Positions 27,917 to 38,181 of a stretch of 64,000 bases of DNA are shown here, piece by piece (the stretch's first letter is position 1; every line of letters starts with the position of its first letter). The notes beneath the pieces were generated by a model that saw only the letters and a program-made list of their open reading frames with translations, made no database searches and was not told where the DNA came from. The translations under genes were made by a program, and so were the position numbers. Origin of the DNA: Paraburkholderia phenazinium (lineage in GTDB: Bacteria; Pseudomonadota; Gammaproteobacteria; Burkholderiales; Burkholderiaceae); NCBI RefSeq assembly GCF_900142845.1, contig NZ_FSRU01000001.1:3869706-3933705 (forward strand), in the 5' to 3' direction.

Positions 27917-28768
27917 ATGACACCATCCCACGTCGACGCCCTGCTGGCCGGCAATCGCGTCACGCTAGCGGGCTATGAGGCGAAGCACTTCGGCTGGTCG
28001 GTCAGCGCCAAGGTCGCGACCGTCACACTGAATCGCCCCGAACGCAAGAACCCGCTGACCTTCGAATCGTATGCCGAGTTGCGCGACCTGTTTCGACAGC
28101 TTGCGTACGCAACCGATGTGAAAGCCGTGGTGATCCACGGTGCCGGCGGCAACTTCTGCTCGGGCGGCGACGTCCACGACATCATCGCGCCGCTGATCGA
28201 CCTGCCGATGCCCGAATTGCTGCTGTTCACCCGCATGACCGGCGATCTGGTGAAGGCCATGCGGCATTGCCCGCAGCCGGTGATTGCCGCCGTCGATGGG
28301 GTCTGCGCAGGCGCAGGCGCCATTCTGGCGATGGCGTCCGACCTGCGCATGGGCACCGCGCGCAGCAAGCTCGCGTTCCTGTTCTCGCGCGTCGGCCTGG
28401 CCGGTTGCGACATGGGCGCGTGCTCGATCCTGCCGCGCATCATCGGCCAGGGACGCGCGTCCGAACTGCTCTTCACCGGCCGCTCGGCGAGCGGCGAAGA
28501 GGGCTACGCCTGGGGCTTCTATAACCGTCTGTGCGAGCCCGATGCCGTGCTCGACGAAGCCGCCAGGCTGGCCGCCGAACTCGTCGCCGGACCGACCTTC
28601 GCACACGGCATCACGAAGAAGATGCTGCACCAGGAATGGAGCATGAGCATCGACGAAGCCATCGAATCCGAGGCGCAAGCGCAGGCCATCTGCATGAGTA
28701 CGCACGATTTCGAACGCGCGTATCGCGCGTTTGCGGCGAAAACGCGTCCGGTGTTCGAAGGAGACTGA
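27917..28768 (+). CDS. Enoyl-CoA hydratase/isomerase-family protein
   Basis: 283 residues of the crotonase fold. [20 protein letters not shown] begins the core, [15 protein letters not shown] is the oxyanion-hole/CoA loop, and [19 protein letters not shown] is the second conserved loop. A strong GGAGGAG site precedes ATG 27917. In the pathway it would hydrate an unsaturated CoA thioester or help open the reduced ring. The usual second catalytic Glu position reads [15 protein letters not shown], so the exact chemistry may differ from classic hydratases. Confidence 0.84.
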   Translation: MTPSHVDALLAGNRVTLAGYEAKHFGWSVSAKVATVTLNRPERKNPLTFESYAELRDLFRQLAYATDVKAVVIHGAGGNFCSGGDVHDIIAPLIDLPMPELLLFTRMTGDLVKAMRHCPQPVIAAVDGVCAGAGAILAMASDLRMGTARSKLAFLFSRVGLAGCDMGACSILPRIIGQGRASELLFTGRSASGEEGYAWGFYNRLCEPDAVLDEAARLAAELVAGPTFAHGITKKMLHQEWSMSIDEAIESEAQAQAICMSTHDFERAYRAFAAKTRPVFEGD

Positions 28769-28769
28769 C

Positions 28770-29974
<1,205 letters not shown>

Positions 29975-29978
<4 letters not shown>

Positions 29979-30418
29979 GCGCGACGTTCGACATGCCAGT
30001 GCGCATCCGCTTCGCGCATTGCGACCCGGCCGGCATCGTGTTCTTTCCGCAGTACCTGGTGCTGACCAACGCGCTGGTCGAAGACTGGTTCACCGAGTGC
30101 CTGCACGTCGACTACGCGCACATGATCGGCGAACGCCGGATCGGCTTGCCGATCGTCAAGCTCGACTGCGAGTTTTCGCGGCCAAGCCGCATGGGCGAAA
30201 CCCTCACGCTCACGCTGAGCGTGAACGCAATCGGCCGGCGTTCGATTCGCCTCGGCATCGTCGGTCATTGCCAGAACGAAGTGCGCTTCCGTGCGCATCA
30301 GGTGCTGGTGACGACGTCGCTCGAAACCGGCCAGTCCATCGATATTCCCGACGACATCGCGAGCGCCCTCGCGCGCTTCGCCCCACCGCCGGCCCTCACC
30401 GACGAGCCACGCTCATGA
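29975..30418 (+). CDS. 4-hydroxybenzoyl-CoA thioesterase-type hotdog thioesterase
   Basis: 147 residues. The motif [13 protein letters not shown] places Asp17 exactly where the catalytic Asp of Pseudomonas-type 4-hydroxybenzoyl-CoA thioesterase lies. A single hotdog domain, cytoplasmic. In aromatic-CoA pathways such enzymes release CoA from dead-end or over-accumulated thioesters. It overlaps the acyl-CoA dehydrogenase stop (ATGA) and the RidA start (ATGA). Confidence 0.85.
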
Positions 30419-30819
30419 AAAAACCTCTCCTCCCTGCCGGCTGGGTCAAGCCGCGCGGCTATGCGAACGGCGTTGCGGCCGTCGGCACCCAGGTGTTCAT
30501 CGCCGGCCAGATCGGCTGGGACGCCGAGGCGCGCTTCCAGTCAAGCGACTTCGCCGCCCAGGCGATTCAGGCCTTGCAGAACATCGTCGCGGTTCTGCAT
30601 GAAGCCGGCGGCAAACCGGCCCACCTGGTGCGTTTGACCTGGTATGTGACGGATAAGCGCGAATACCTCGCCGCGCTCAAGGACATCGGCCGCGCGTTTC
30701 GCGAACTGATCGGCGACTACGACATTGCGATGAGCGCGGTTCAAGTGGTCGCGCTGATCGAAGACGAGGCCAAGGTCGAAATCGAGGCCACTGCAGTGAT
30801 CCCCCACGAAGCCCACTAA
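30415..30819 (+). CDS. RidA-family (YjgF/UK114) enamine/imine deaminase-like protein
   Basis: 134 residues: VFIAGQIGWDAEARFQSSDF at the N-terminal half, LVRLTWYVTDKREY, and VEIEATAVIPHEA at the end, all typical of the RidA fold. Archetypal RidA needs an Arg (R105) that binds the substrate carboxylate. The aligned position here is Met106 (IAMSAVQV instead of PARSxVxV). Ring-reduced 2-aminobenzoyl-CoA is an enamine whose carboxyl group is tied up as a CoA ester, so a RidA without the carboxylate-binding Arg fits hydrolysis of that intermediate. This is inference from fold, residue and context. Confidence 0.83.
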   Translation: MKKPLLPAGWVKPRGYANGVAAVGTQVFIAGQIGWDAEARFQSSDFAAQAIQALQNIVAVLHEAGGKPAHLVRLTWYVTDKREYLAALKDIGRAFRELIGDYDIAMSAVQVVALIEDEAKVEIEATAVIPHEAH

Positions 30820-30836
30820 CCGTTCGGGAGAGCGTC

Positions 30837-32474
30837 ATGGAACCGTCTGCGCACGTCGACACCTTCGCCCGCGACCATCTGCCGCCGCAAGATCAATGGC
30901 CGGTGTTTCTGCTCGACAATCCCGACATCGCCTATCCGGCGCGCTTTAACTGCGCGACCGAGTTACTGGACCGGACCATCGAGGCGGGGCACCGCGACCG
31001 CCCGGCCATCTGGTCCGAGGTGAACGGCGAAGCCCGCGCCACCACGTATGGCGAGTTGCTTGCGTTGGTGAATCGCAGCGCACATGTGCTGGTCGATGAG
31101 TTGGGTCTAAAGCCCGGCAACCGCGTGTTGCTGCGTGGGCCGAATACCTTGCAGATGGCGGTGGCCGCGCTGGCCGCGCTGAAAGCGGGACTCGTGCTGG
31201 TGCCGACGATGCCCCTGCTGCGCGCGAAGGAACTCAAGCAGATCATCGACAAGGCGCAGATCGGCGCCGCCCTCTGCGACGCACGCCTGACCGACGAACT
31301 CGCCCGCTGCCGCGATCCGCAGGACGAATATTTTTGCGCGGGGCTGCAACAGACCTGCCTGTTCCATGACGACGGCGCGGACGCTCTCGAAACCCTCGCC
31401 ACCAGCAAACCCGACCACTTCACCGCCTGCGATACCGCCGCCGACGACGTCTGCCTGATCGCCTTCACCAGCGGCACAACCGGCTTGCCGAAGGGCTGCA
31501 TGCATTTTCATCGCGACGTGCTGATGATGTGCGACCTGTTCCCGCGGCATGTACTCAAACCCAGCGCCACCGATGTGTTCTGCGGCACGCCGCCACTCGC
31601 GTTCACTTTCGGCCTCGGCGGCGTCTTGTGCTTTCCGCTGCGGGTGGGCGCCTCCACCGTGCTGATCGAGCGGCTCACGCCCGAGAGCTTGCTACAGACG
31701 GTGGAGCGCTTTCACGCCACCATCATGTTCACCGCGCCCACCTTCTACCGGCAGATGGCGCCGCTCGTGCCGCGCTTCGATATTTCGAGCCTGCGGAAGA
31801 CCGTTTCGGCCGGCGAAGCGCTGCCCGATTCGACGCGGCATCTGTGGCGCGAAGCGAGCGGCATCGAGATGATCGACGGTATCGGCGGGACCGAGCTGAT
31901 CCATATTTTCATTTCGGCGGCGGGCGCGGATATCCGGCCGCATGCCATCGGCCGCGCGGTGCCGGGTTATATCGTGCAGGCCGTCGACGACGCCATGCAG
32001 CCGGTGCCGCCCGGCACCATCGGCAAGCTCGCCGTGCGCGGGCCGACCGGTTGCCGCTATCTGGCTGACGACCGCCAGACGAAGTTCGTGCGCGACGGCT
32101 GGAACCTGCCCGGCGACTCCGTCTATCTCGACGAGGACGGTTACGTGTTCTACCAGGCACGCGCCGACGACATGATCGTCTCCGCGGGCTATAACATCTC
32201 CGGCCCGGAAGTGGAGAGCGTGCTGCTGCAGCACGATGCGGTAGCGGAATGCGGCGTAGTGGGTGCGCCCGACGAAACGCGTGGCCAGGTCGTCAAGGCG
32301 TTTATCGTCCTTAATCCGGGCTTCACGGCTGACGACAGCATGGTCGCGCAGTTGCAGGAGTTCGTGAAGAACAACGTGGCGCCGTACAAATACCCGCGTC
32401 TGATCGCCTTCGTCGACGCGTTGCCGCGCACCGAAACCGGCAAGCTCAAGCGGTTTGCGTTACGCAGCCTGTAG
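30837..32474 (+). CDS. 2-aminobenzoate-CoA ligase (benzoate-CoA ligase family)
   Basis: 545-residue ANL-superfamily enzyme. Visible are the P-loop TSGTTGLPKGC, the aromatic pocket region PLAFTFGLGG, the acyl-adenylate motif DGIGGTELIHIF, the hinge region ADDMIVSAGYNISGPEVE and the catalytic Lys near the end (RTETGKLKRF). It would activate anthranilate with ATP and CoA, the first step of the pathway encoded upstream. GGGAGAG precedes the ATG. It is the last gene of the operon and is followed by a strong hairpin. A benzoate- or hydroxybenzoate-CoA ligase role is possible, but the monooxygenase/reductase argues for 2-aminobenzoate. Confidence 0.85.
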   Translation: MEPSAHVDTFARDHLPPQDQWPVFLLDNPDIAYPARFNCATELLDRTIEAGHRDRPAIWSEVNGEARATTYGELLALVNRSAHVLVDELGLKPGNRVLLRGPNTLQMAVAALAALKAGLVLVPTMPLLRAKELKQIIDKAQIGAALCDARLTDELARCRDPQDEYFCAGLQQTCLFHDDGADALETLATSKPDHFTACDTAADDVCLIAFTSGTTGLPKGCMHFHRDVLMMCDLFPRHVLKPSATDVFCGTPPLAFTFGLGGVLCFPLRVGASTVLIERLTPESLLQTVERFHATIMFTAPTFYRQMAPLVPRFDISSLRKTVSAGEALPDSTRHLWREASGIEMIDGIGGTELIHIFISAAGADIRPHAIGRAVPGYIVQAVDDAMQPVPPGTIGKLAVRGPTGCRYLADDRQTKFVRDGWNLPGDSVYLDEDGYVFYQARADDMIVSAGYNISGPEVESVLLQHDAVAECGVVGAPDETRGQVVKAFIVLNPGFTADDSMVAQLQEFVKNNVAPYKYPRLIAFVDALPRTETGKLKRFALRSL

Positions 32475-32485
32475 CGTCGGGAGAA

Positions 32486-32517
32486 ACGTCGCGGCGATTT
32501 GAACACCGCCGCGACGT
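32486..32517. terminator. Strong hairpin between convergent genes, likely bidirectional terminator
   Basis: ACGTCGCGGCG (32486-32496) and CGCCGCGACGT (32507-32517) form a perfect 11-bp stem with a 10-base loop. On the minus strand the stem is followed by TTTCTCCC; on the plus strand a short A-rich stretch follows. It lies 11 bases after the ligase stop and 7 bases from the stop of the convergent LprI-like gene. Confidence 0.75.
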
Positions 32518-32524
32518 GCAAAAC

Positions 32525-32902
32525 TCAGTCGCCGAGCTTCGCATCAACGCAACCGGTGCTGCTGCATTCGCGCTCACGCTCGCGCAGGAATGCAACGCGC
32601 TGCTGCGTCATGTCGGTCGCGCATTCCAGATTGACGTAATAGCCGTCCTCTTTTTCAAAGCTGCATTTCGCATCGCGCTGACTGAGCCATGCGAGTTGCC
32701 CGTGCTTGAGCGTCGCCTGCTCGGCCGGTTGCAATGCCTTCTTCACACGGTCATATTCCTGATTCAGATCGCGATCGAGCTGGGAGAACTCGGTGCTCGC
32801 GCAATAAACCTGGTCAAACGCATTACGGGGCTTGCCGCAACCGGCCGCATAAGCCGTCATCGAAAACGCAGCCAGCAGTAAAGGTAAGGCGATTTTTTTC
32901 AT
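32525..32902 (-). CDS. LprI-like (DUF1311) secreted small protein
   Basis: 125 residues with a signal peptide (MKKIALPLLLAAFSMTAYAA). The mature domain starts GCGKPRNAFDQVYCA and contains LDRDLNQEYDRVKKAL, LAWLSQRDAKC and six Cys. The CAS/LDxxLNxxYxxL and WLxxRDxxC pattern is that of the LprI/DUF1311 domain. Some members inhibit host lysozyme; most are unassigned. The protein should be periplasmic and disulfide-bonded. Monocistronic, convergent with the aminobenzoyl-CoA operon. Confidence 0.75.
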   Translation of the reverse strand: MKKIALPLLLAAFSMTAYAAGCGKPRNAFDQVYCASTEFSQLDRDLNQEYDRVKKALQPAEQATLKHGQLAWLSQRDAKCSFEKEDGYYVNLECATDMTQQRVAFLRERERECSSTGCVDAKLGD

Positions 32903-33350
32903 GCTAAATGCATCCTTTCAAGTGAAGAGAAGTTTTACTATCGAAAAGCGTCATGCAGACACAGGCGGTTTTACGGCTTTCGGCAGACATCCATTCCAAA
33001 CGCAATCCCGGCCACAATCGCCAAAAATCGTCTATGCATCGGGCGGTGCGCGACAGAGCGCCCAGCCCTGCTGGCCAGTTTGTGAGCACGAAAGGTAAAC
33101 GCTTTTCCGCTTTATGTGAACCCGCCACAAACCGTAAAATCGGTTTTTGTCACCGCCTGACAGTTTTTAAGACGAACTTCAAAACAACTTATTTACTGAT
33201 GCATGGCACGTGTGATAGAACCACTGTCGCCAATGATTGTGACGACTGCAACCTCCGGCGCCGTACATGGGATGCTTAAACCCGGCGTTACCCTTTTCAT
33301 TCGGGACACACCATTGATTCGCGTCCGTTTGCCGAACCAGGCCTGACTCC
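32903..33350. other. Intergenic region upstream of the lipid-type operon
   Basis: About 450 bp with lower GC than the flanks and no convincing ORF in any frame. It must carry the promoter of the minus-strand LprI-like gene and that of the plus-strand desaturase operon. AT-rich segments near 33160-33200 are candidates, but no hexamer pair stands out, and no large inverted repeat was found. Confidence 0.5.
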
Positions 33351-34439
33351 ATGCGCCCGCACTATTTACCGTCCAGCCATTCGCCTTTCTCGACCGAGCT
33401 TCGCCGGGAAGTCGCCGCGTATCTCGCGAGCAGGCAGGACCACCGGTTCGGCAATGCGGCGACCTGGCTGAAGGCGGGGAGCCTGCTGGCGATCGCCTGT
33501 GTGCTGTTTGTGCTGTGCTTCCGTGCCCACAGCCCCGCAACGTTCTTCGCGTCCTACGTCGGCATGTTTCTCGCGGCCGTGATGCTGTCGGTCAATTCCA
33601 TGCATGACGCATCGCACGGCGCCCTGTCGAAGTCCAAATGGCTGAACACGCTCGTCATGCGCGCGGTCACGCTGCCACTCGGCATCGAGCCGGCCTACTG
33701 GCAAGCACGGCATGTCCGGTATCACCATGTCTATCCGAACATCGAGCATCACGACCTCGATACCGAGGCCAACGTGTTTCTGCGGCAAACGCCGTTTCAG
33801 GCATGGCACCCGCATTTCCGCTTTCAGCATCTGTACTGGCCGGCAATCGCCGCGCTCTCGCTGCCCTATATCAACTGGATCTACGACTGGTCGGACCGCC
33901 TCGGCACCACACCGCTGGCGCAGGACGGACTGCTGCCCGGCGCGCGCGGCTGGGCGCTGTTCATCGCTTCGAAGCTGGTTCACTTTGGCGTGTTCCTGGT
34001 GTTGCCGCTCGTGCTGCTCGGTCCCACGGTCGGCTACGGGACGGTCTTCGCCGCGTATCTGGCGGGTCAAATGCTCGCCTCATCCATCCTGTTGATGCTG
34101 ATCCTCGGTACGCATTGGGCCGAGACGGAGTTTTATCTGCTGCCCGCCGACGGCCGCTTGCCGCACACGCGCGACGAGCACGCCTTCCTGACCTGCTGCG
34201 ACTGGATCACGCGCCCCGCTTTCATCGGCGCCTGGCTGGGCGGTCTCAATCACCATCTCACGCATCATCTGTTTCCGGGGCATGGGCATCGGCACTATCG
34301 TGCGATTGCGCCGATCGTCGAGCGCCTGGCGCGGCAACACGGTCTGCCCTATCGGGCGATCGGTTACGCTGAACTGCTTTCGAGCCAGCAGCGTTTCCTG
34401 AGAAAGATGGGGCAGGCGCCCCGGAGTCTGTCGGCATGA
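33351..34439 (+). CDS. Membrane fatty acid desaturase
   Basis: 362 residues with several TM helices and three His boxes: HDASH (85-89), HVRYHH (121-126) and, near the C-terminus, NHHLTHHLFPG. This is the di-iron membrane desaturase family (acyl-CoA/acyl-lipid front-end or omega type). It would introduce a double bond into an acyl chain using O2 and an electron donor; no ferredoxin or cytochrome b5 domain is fused. It is the first gene of a seven-gene set with overlapping starts, and its stop overlaps the next ATG. The true substrate (lipid, CoA or ACP ester) is unknown. Confidence 0.85.
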   Translation: MRPHYLPSSHSPFSTELRREVAAYLASRQDHRFGNAATWLKAGSLLAIACVLFVLCFRAHSPATFFASYVGMFLAAVMLSVNSMHDASHGALSKSKWLNTLVMRAVTLPLGIEPAYWQARHVRYHHVYPNIEHHDLDTEANVFLRQTPFQAWHPHFRFQHLYWPAIAALSLPYINWIYDWSDRLGTTPLAQDGLLPGARGWALFIASKLVHFGVFLVLPLVLLGPTVGYGTVFAAYLAGQMLASSILLMLILGTHWAETEFYLLPADGRLPHTRDEHAFLTCCDWITRPAFIGAWLGGLNHHLTHHLFPGHGHRHYRAIAPIVERLARQHGLPYRAIGYAELLSSQQRFLRKMGQAPRSLSA

Positions 34440-35449
34440 CCACCCTCGTCACCGGCGCCACTAGCGGGCTTGGCCGCAACGCCGCCGCGTTTCTTGCGCA
34501 GCAGCGCCGCAGCGTACGCACCACCGGCCGTAATCGCGCGGCCGGCGAGGCGCTGCAGGCGCTCGGCATGGCGTTCGTGCCGCTCGACCTCGCCGGCGCC
34601 ACCAGCGCCGATCTGGAGTCTCTGCTGCAAGGTGTCGATACGGTGTGGCATTGCGCGGCGCTGTCGTCGCCATGGGGCGCATGGGCCGACTTTCACGCGG
34701 CCAATGTGCTCGCCACCTCGCGCCTCGCGCATGCGGCAGTCGCGAACGGGGTGCGCCGCTTCATCCATATCTCGACTCCCGCGCTCTATTTCGATTTCAA
34801 CCACCGGCTCGATATCGAAGAAACGTTTCGCCCGGCCAGCTATGTGAACCACTACGCGAGCACCAAGGCGCAGGCCGAGGACGTCATCCGCGCGGTCGCC
34901 GCCACGCATCCGGATACCACCTTCGTGATGCTGCGGCCGCGCGCCATTTTCGGTCCGCACGACCGGGTACTGCTGCCGCGCATCCTGCGGCTGTTGCGCG
35001 AGCGCGGCGGTCGCTTGCCGCTGCCGCGCGCAGGCACGGCCAAGGTCGATCTGACCTATGTGGGCAACGTGATCCATGCGATGCAACTGGCCACCACCAG
35101 CCCCGATGTGCGCTCCGGCGAAGCCTTCAACATCACCGGTAACGAGCCCACTTGCCTGCGCGACGTGCTCGACGTCCTGCTGACGCGGCTCGGCATCGCC
35201 TACCGGATCAAGGACGTGCCGTATCCCGTCCTCGACCTCGCCGCCCGCGCCATGCAGCGCTGGGCCGCGATCAGCGGACGCGAACCGCTACTGACGCGCT
35301 ATAGCGTCGGCGCATTGAGTTTCGACATGACGCTCAGCACGCGCAAAGCGCAGCAGGTGCTCGGCTATCAACCGCGCTGGACGCTGCAGCAGAGCATCGA
35401 AGAGACCGTCAACTGGATCAGGGCACATGGCGACGATTACGGTCTTTGA
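34436..35449 (+). CDS. NAD(P)-dependent epimerase/dehydratase, 3-beta-HSD/OleD-like reductase
   Basis: 337 residues, extended SDR family. The cofactor motif is VTGATSGLG (residues 5-13), the catalytic pair is in YASTKAQAED, and LRPRAIFGPHDR and DLTYVGNVIHA follow, as in 3-beta-hydroxysteroid dehydrogenases and OleD (2-alkyl-3-oxoalkanoate reductase). It would reduce a keto group or oxidise a hydroxyl on a hydrophobic substrate. It overlaps the desaturase stop (ATGA) and the next gene by 23 bp. No OleA, OleB or OleC partner is present, so an olefin pathway is not complete here. Confidence 0.82.
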   Translation: MTTLVTGATSGLGRNAAAFLAQQRRSVRTTGRNRAAGEALQALGMAFVPLDLAGATSADLESLLQGVDTVWHCAALSSPWGAWADFHAANVLATSRLAHAAVANGVRRFIHISTPALYFDFNHRLDIEETFRPASYVNHYASTKAQAEDVIRAVAATHPDTTFVMLRPRAIFGPHDRVLLPRILRLLRERGGRLPLPRAGTAKVDLTYVGNVIHAMQLATTSPDVRSGEAFNITGNEPTCLRDVLDVLLTRLGIAYRIKDVPYPVLDLAARAMQRWAAISGREPLLTRYSVGALSFDMTLSTRKAQQVLGYQPRWTLQQSIEETVNWIRAHGDDYGL

Positions 35450-36233
35450 AGCCGGCTACTGCACGCACATGGCGTGCATGGCGCTAAAGGGTGCGGGCTT
35501 CGCAAGCTGCCGGTTTCCGGCGCGGGCGTATCTGATCGAAACGTCCCGCGGACGCTGGCTGTGGGATACCGGGTATGCGCAGCACTTCCACGACCATACG
35601 AAGAGCGGCCTCTTCTCTCTATACCGGCGCGTGACGCCGGTTTACTTCGACGCGAAAGAGGCCGTGGTCAGTCAGCTAAAAGCGCGCGGCATGCAGCCGC
35701 GCGATCTCACCGCCGTGATCCTGTCGCACTTCCATGGCGACCATATTGCCGGCTTGCGCGATCTGCAGGGCGTGCCCACTTACCTCTCGGGCGCCGGTTG
35801 GGAAGCGACGCGTGGTCTGCGCGGCATCGGCGCATTGCGCAAGGGTTTCGTACCGGGCCTGATTCCGCCGGACTTCGAGTCGTCCACTGTGTTTGTCGAA
35901 AGCTTCGAGCGGGTTGCCCTGCCTTCCGAGCTTGAACCGTTCCGCCAGGGCTTCGGGCTGCCAGGCGCGTGCACGGAAGTGATTCTGGTCGAATTGCCTG
36001 GACACGCCGCCGGTCATCTCGGCGCCTTCGTCAGTACCGCTGACGGTTGGGTACTGCTCGCATCCGATGCGGCCTGGTCGCCGAAGAGCTATCAGCAACT
36101 GGTGGGACCGTCCGTCATCGCACACGCCATCATGGACAGTCCCGCCGAATACCATCAAACCTTGCGCGACCTGAATGCGCTGCATACGCGCGGCGAAGTG
36201 AAGATCTGCCTCACGCACGAAGGGGCGTTGTAA
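35427..36233 (+). CDS. MBL-fold metallo-hydrolase
   Basis: 268 residues. The metal-binding motif is LSHFHGDHIAGL at about 99-110, with a later His in LPGHAAGHLGAF and Asp in LLASDAAW, and a final His in CLTHEG: the full set of MBL ligands. Such enzymes hydrolyse esters, lactones or thioesters, or act as phosphodiesterases. In this operon it may release or hydrolyse an acyl intermediate. It overlaps the reductase gene by 23 bp, and its stop shares bases with the next start (TAATG). Confidence 0.82.
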   Translation: MATITVFEAGYCTHMACMALKGAGFASCRFPARAYLIETSRGRWLWDTGYAQHFHDHTKSGLFSLYRRVTPVYFDAKEAVVSQLKARGMQPRDLTAVILSHFHGDHIAGLRDLQGVPTYLSGAGWEATRGLRGIGALRKGFVPGLIPPDFESSTVFVESFERVALPSELEPFRQGFGLPGACTEVILVELPGHAAGHLGAFVSTADGWVLLASDAAWSPKSYQQLVGPSVIAHAIMDSPAEYHQTLRDLNALHTRGEVKICLTHEGAL

Positions 36234-37519
36234 TGCGCCTTGCAGAGACGCTCTGGTCGTATTGGCAGACACGCCGCTTGCGCTTCGCGACCCGCGAGGT
36301 GCTCGAACAACATCAGCAGCGCAAGCTAAAGCAGTTTATCCGCCTGCACCTGACGCGCAGTCCGTGGTTCGCACCGCATCTGTCGCAACCGCTGCAAACG
36401 TGGCCGTTGATGAACAAGGCGGTCATGATGGAGCATTTCGACCGCATCAATACGGCGGGACTCAAGCTCGACGAAGTGCTCGCCTGTGCGATGCAGGCCG
36501 AACACTCGCGCGACTTCGAGGCTACCGTGAACGGCTATAGCGTGGGCCTGTCTTCGGGCACCTCCGGTTCGCGCGGTGTGTTCGTCGTGAGTCCGGCCGA
36601 GCAGGCGAAGTGGGCGGGTGTCCTGCTCGCCAAACTCCTGCCGCGCGGACTCTTTCACGGCGAGCGGGTCGCGCTGTTTCTGCGCGCCAACAACAACCTG
36701 TATTCGTCGGTGCGCAATCCGTGGCTTTCGTTTGAGTTCTTCGACCTGTTCGAGCCGTTCGACGCGCATTTCGAGCGCCTGAACCGCTACGATCCGACCA
36801 TCGTCGTGGGCCCGGCACAGGTGCTGCGCAGTCTGGCGCTGGCTAGAACCGCAGGATACCTGACGATCAAACCGCACAAGGTCATCTCCGGCGCCGAAGT
36901 GCTGGACCCGCTCGATAAGGTGCTGATCGGCGCCTCGCTCGGGACAGTCGGCGAGGTCTATCAGGCCACGGAGGGTTTTCTCGCGGCCACCTGCGAATAC
37001 GGCACGCTGCACCTGAACGAAGCGCATATCCACGTCGAACCTCAATGGCTCGACGGCGAACGCTTTGTGCCGGTCATCACGGATTTCACGCGCGTGACGC
37101 AGCCCATTGTGCGTTACCGTTTAGACGACATCCTCGTGCGGCGTTCGACGCCTTGCCCCTGCCATAGCCATGAGATGGCACTGGAGCGGATCGAAGGACG
37201 CTGCGACGACCTGCTGCGCCTGCCCGGTGCAAACGGCGCGCCGGTGGAGGTGTTCGCCGACGGCCTGTCCCGAGCCATTGCGCAAACGCTGCCGCGCACG
37301 GCGGACTATCGGCTGGTTCAAACCGGGCCGGCGTCGCTCGCACTTTACGTCGACGCGCCAGGTGCGCCGCTCACGCAATATGAGGCCGATCTGAGCGCCT
37401 ATCTGCAACGCCTGGGCGTGGCGACTGCAAGCCTGGAATGGGACCTGCACGCCGCCTTGCCGCCCACCGATTTCAGCGCCAAACGCCGGCGCATCACCCG
37501 GCTTCGGGAGGCACGCTGA
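36233..37519 (+). CDS. F390-synthetase/phenylacetate-CoA-ligase-like adenylate-forming enzyme
   Basis: 428 residues. The nucleotide-binding loop is SSGTSGSRGVFVVS, the adenylate motif region is YQATEGFLAATC, and VRYRLDDILV resembles the YxTGD-type motif. Basic residues near the end (FSAKRRRITRL) may supply the catalytic Lys. The group is annotated CoF/F390 synthetase-like, but coenzyme F420 derivatives are not expected here. It more likely activates a carboxylic acid with ATP. No carrier protein is encoded nearby, so the acceptor (CoA, amine or alcohol) is unknown. Its frame overlaps both neighbours by one or two bases. Confidence 0.75.
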   Translation: MRLAETLWSYWQTRRLRFATREVLEQHQQRKLKQFIRLHLTRSPWFAPHLSQPLQTWPLMNKAVMMEHFDRINTAGLKLDEVLACAMQAEHSRDFEATVNGYSVGLSSGTSGSRGVFVVSPAEQAKWAGVLLAKLLPRGLFHGERVALFLRANNNLYSSVRNPWLSFEFFDLFEPFDAHFERLNRYDPTIVVGPAQVLRSLALARTAGYLTIKPHKVISGAEVLDPLDKVLIGASLGTVGEVYQATEGFLAATCEYGTLHLNEAHIHVEPQWLDGERFVPVITDFTRVTQPIVRYRLDDILVRRSTPCPCHSHEMALERIEGRCDDLLRLPGANGAPVEVFADGLSRAIAQTLPRTADYRLVQTGPASLALYVDAPGAPLTQYEADLSAYLQRLGVATASLEWDLHAALPPTDFSAKRRRITRLREAR

Positions 37520-38181
37520 TGCCTGTACTCGCGCGCTTGCGCTTCATGTTGCTGGGGTGGGGGGCGGTGGGCGTGGCCTACACGACCGGCCGCGTGCTCT
37601 CCGGTACGCCGACCCTGCTGCCCGAAACCGCACTCGACCGCCTGATTCCATTCAATCCGGCGGGCGTGTGGCTCTATCTGTCGTTTTTCCTGCTAGTGCC
37701 GCTCGCCTTCCTGACCACGGATGCGGCCCGCGTGCCTCGCCTCGCCCGTGCAATGCAACTGTGTGCGGTGGTATCCGCGGTGATCTTCGTGCTGTGGCCC
37801 ACTACGCTCCATTACCCGCCGATCCCGTCCGGCGCCGCAGGGGCATCGTTGCTTGACGGGCTGATCGCCTCGGATTCCGCGCAGAACTGTTTTCCGTCGC
37901 TGCATGGCGCGCTGACCTTGCTGTGCGTCGCCGCCCTCTGCAGCCGGCGCAGGCCGGTTGCAAGCGTGCTGGCGGTGCTGTGGGGCTTCGGGATCGGCTG
38001 GTCGGTCATCCAGACGCGCCGCCATCTGGCGATCGACCTCGGCGCAGGCATGCTGCTCGGCTGCGCCAGCGGCTGGCTGGTCGCCCATCTGAGCCGCCTG
38101 CGCGATCGGCGAGCGACATCCCCGGCTGCGTCCTCGAACGCCAAAGCCGCGTTCGAAACAGAACTGGAAAGCGAATCATGA
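37519..38181 (+). CDS. PAP2-superfamily membrane phosphatase/phosphotransferase (inositolphosphotransferase-like subgroup)
   Basis: 220 residues with five or six TM helices. NCFPSLHGALTLL and RRHLAIDLGAG are the second and third PAP2 motifs, holding the catalytic His residues; a clear first motif (KxxxxxxRP) is not visible. The NxFPSLH form is typical of the subgroup that includes Aur1-like inositolphosphotransferases. It would dephosphorylate a lipid phosphate or move a phospho-headgroup at the membrane. Start and stop overlap both neighbours (TGATG and ATGA). Together with the desaturase and oxygenase it marks the operon as lipid-directed. Confidence 0.78.
   Translation: MPVLARLRFMLLGWGAVGVAYTTGRVLSGTPTLLPETALDRLIPFNPAGVWLYLSFFLLVPLAFLTTDAARVPRLARAMQLCAVVSAVIFVLWPTTLHYPPIPSGAAGASLLDGLIASDSAQNCFPSLHGALTLLCVAALCSRRRPVASVLAVLWGFGIGWSVIQTRRHLAIDLGAGMLLGCASGWLVAHLSRLRDRRATSPAASSNAKAAFETELESES

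Noticed and set aside
32904..33128. Short minus-strand ORF in the gap before the desaturase operon
   Set aside because: No ribosome site, no domain, and composition like the surrounding non-coding DNA.
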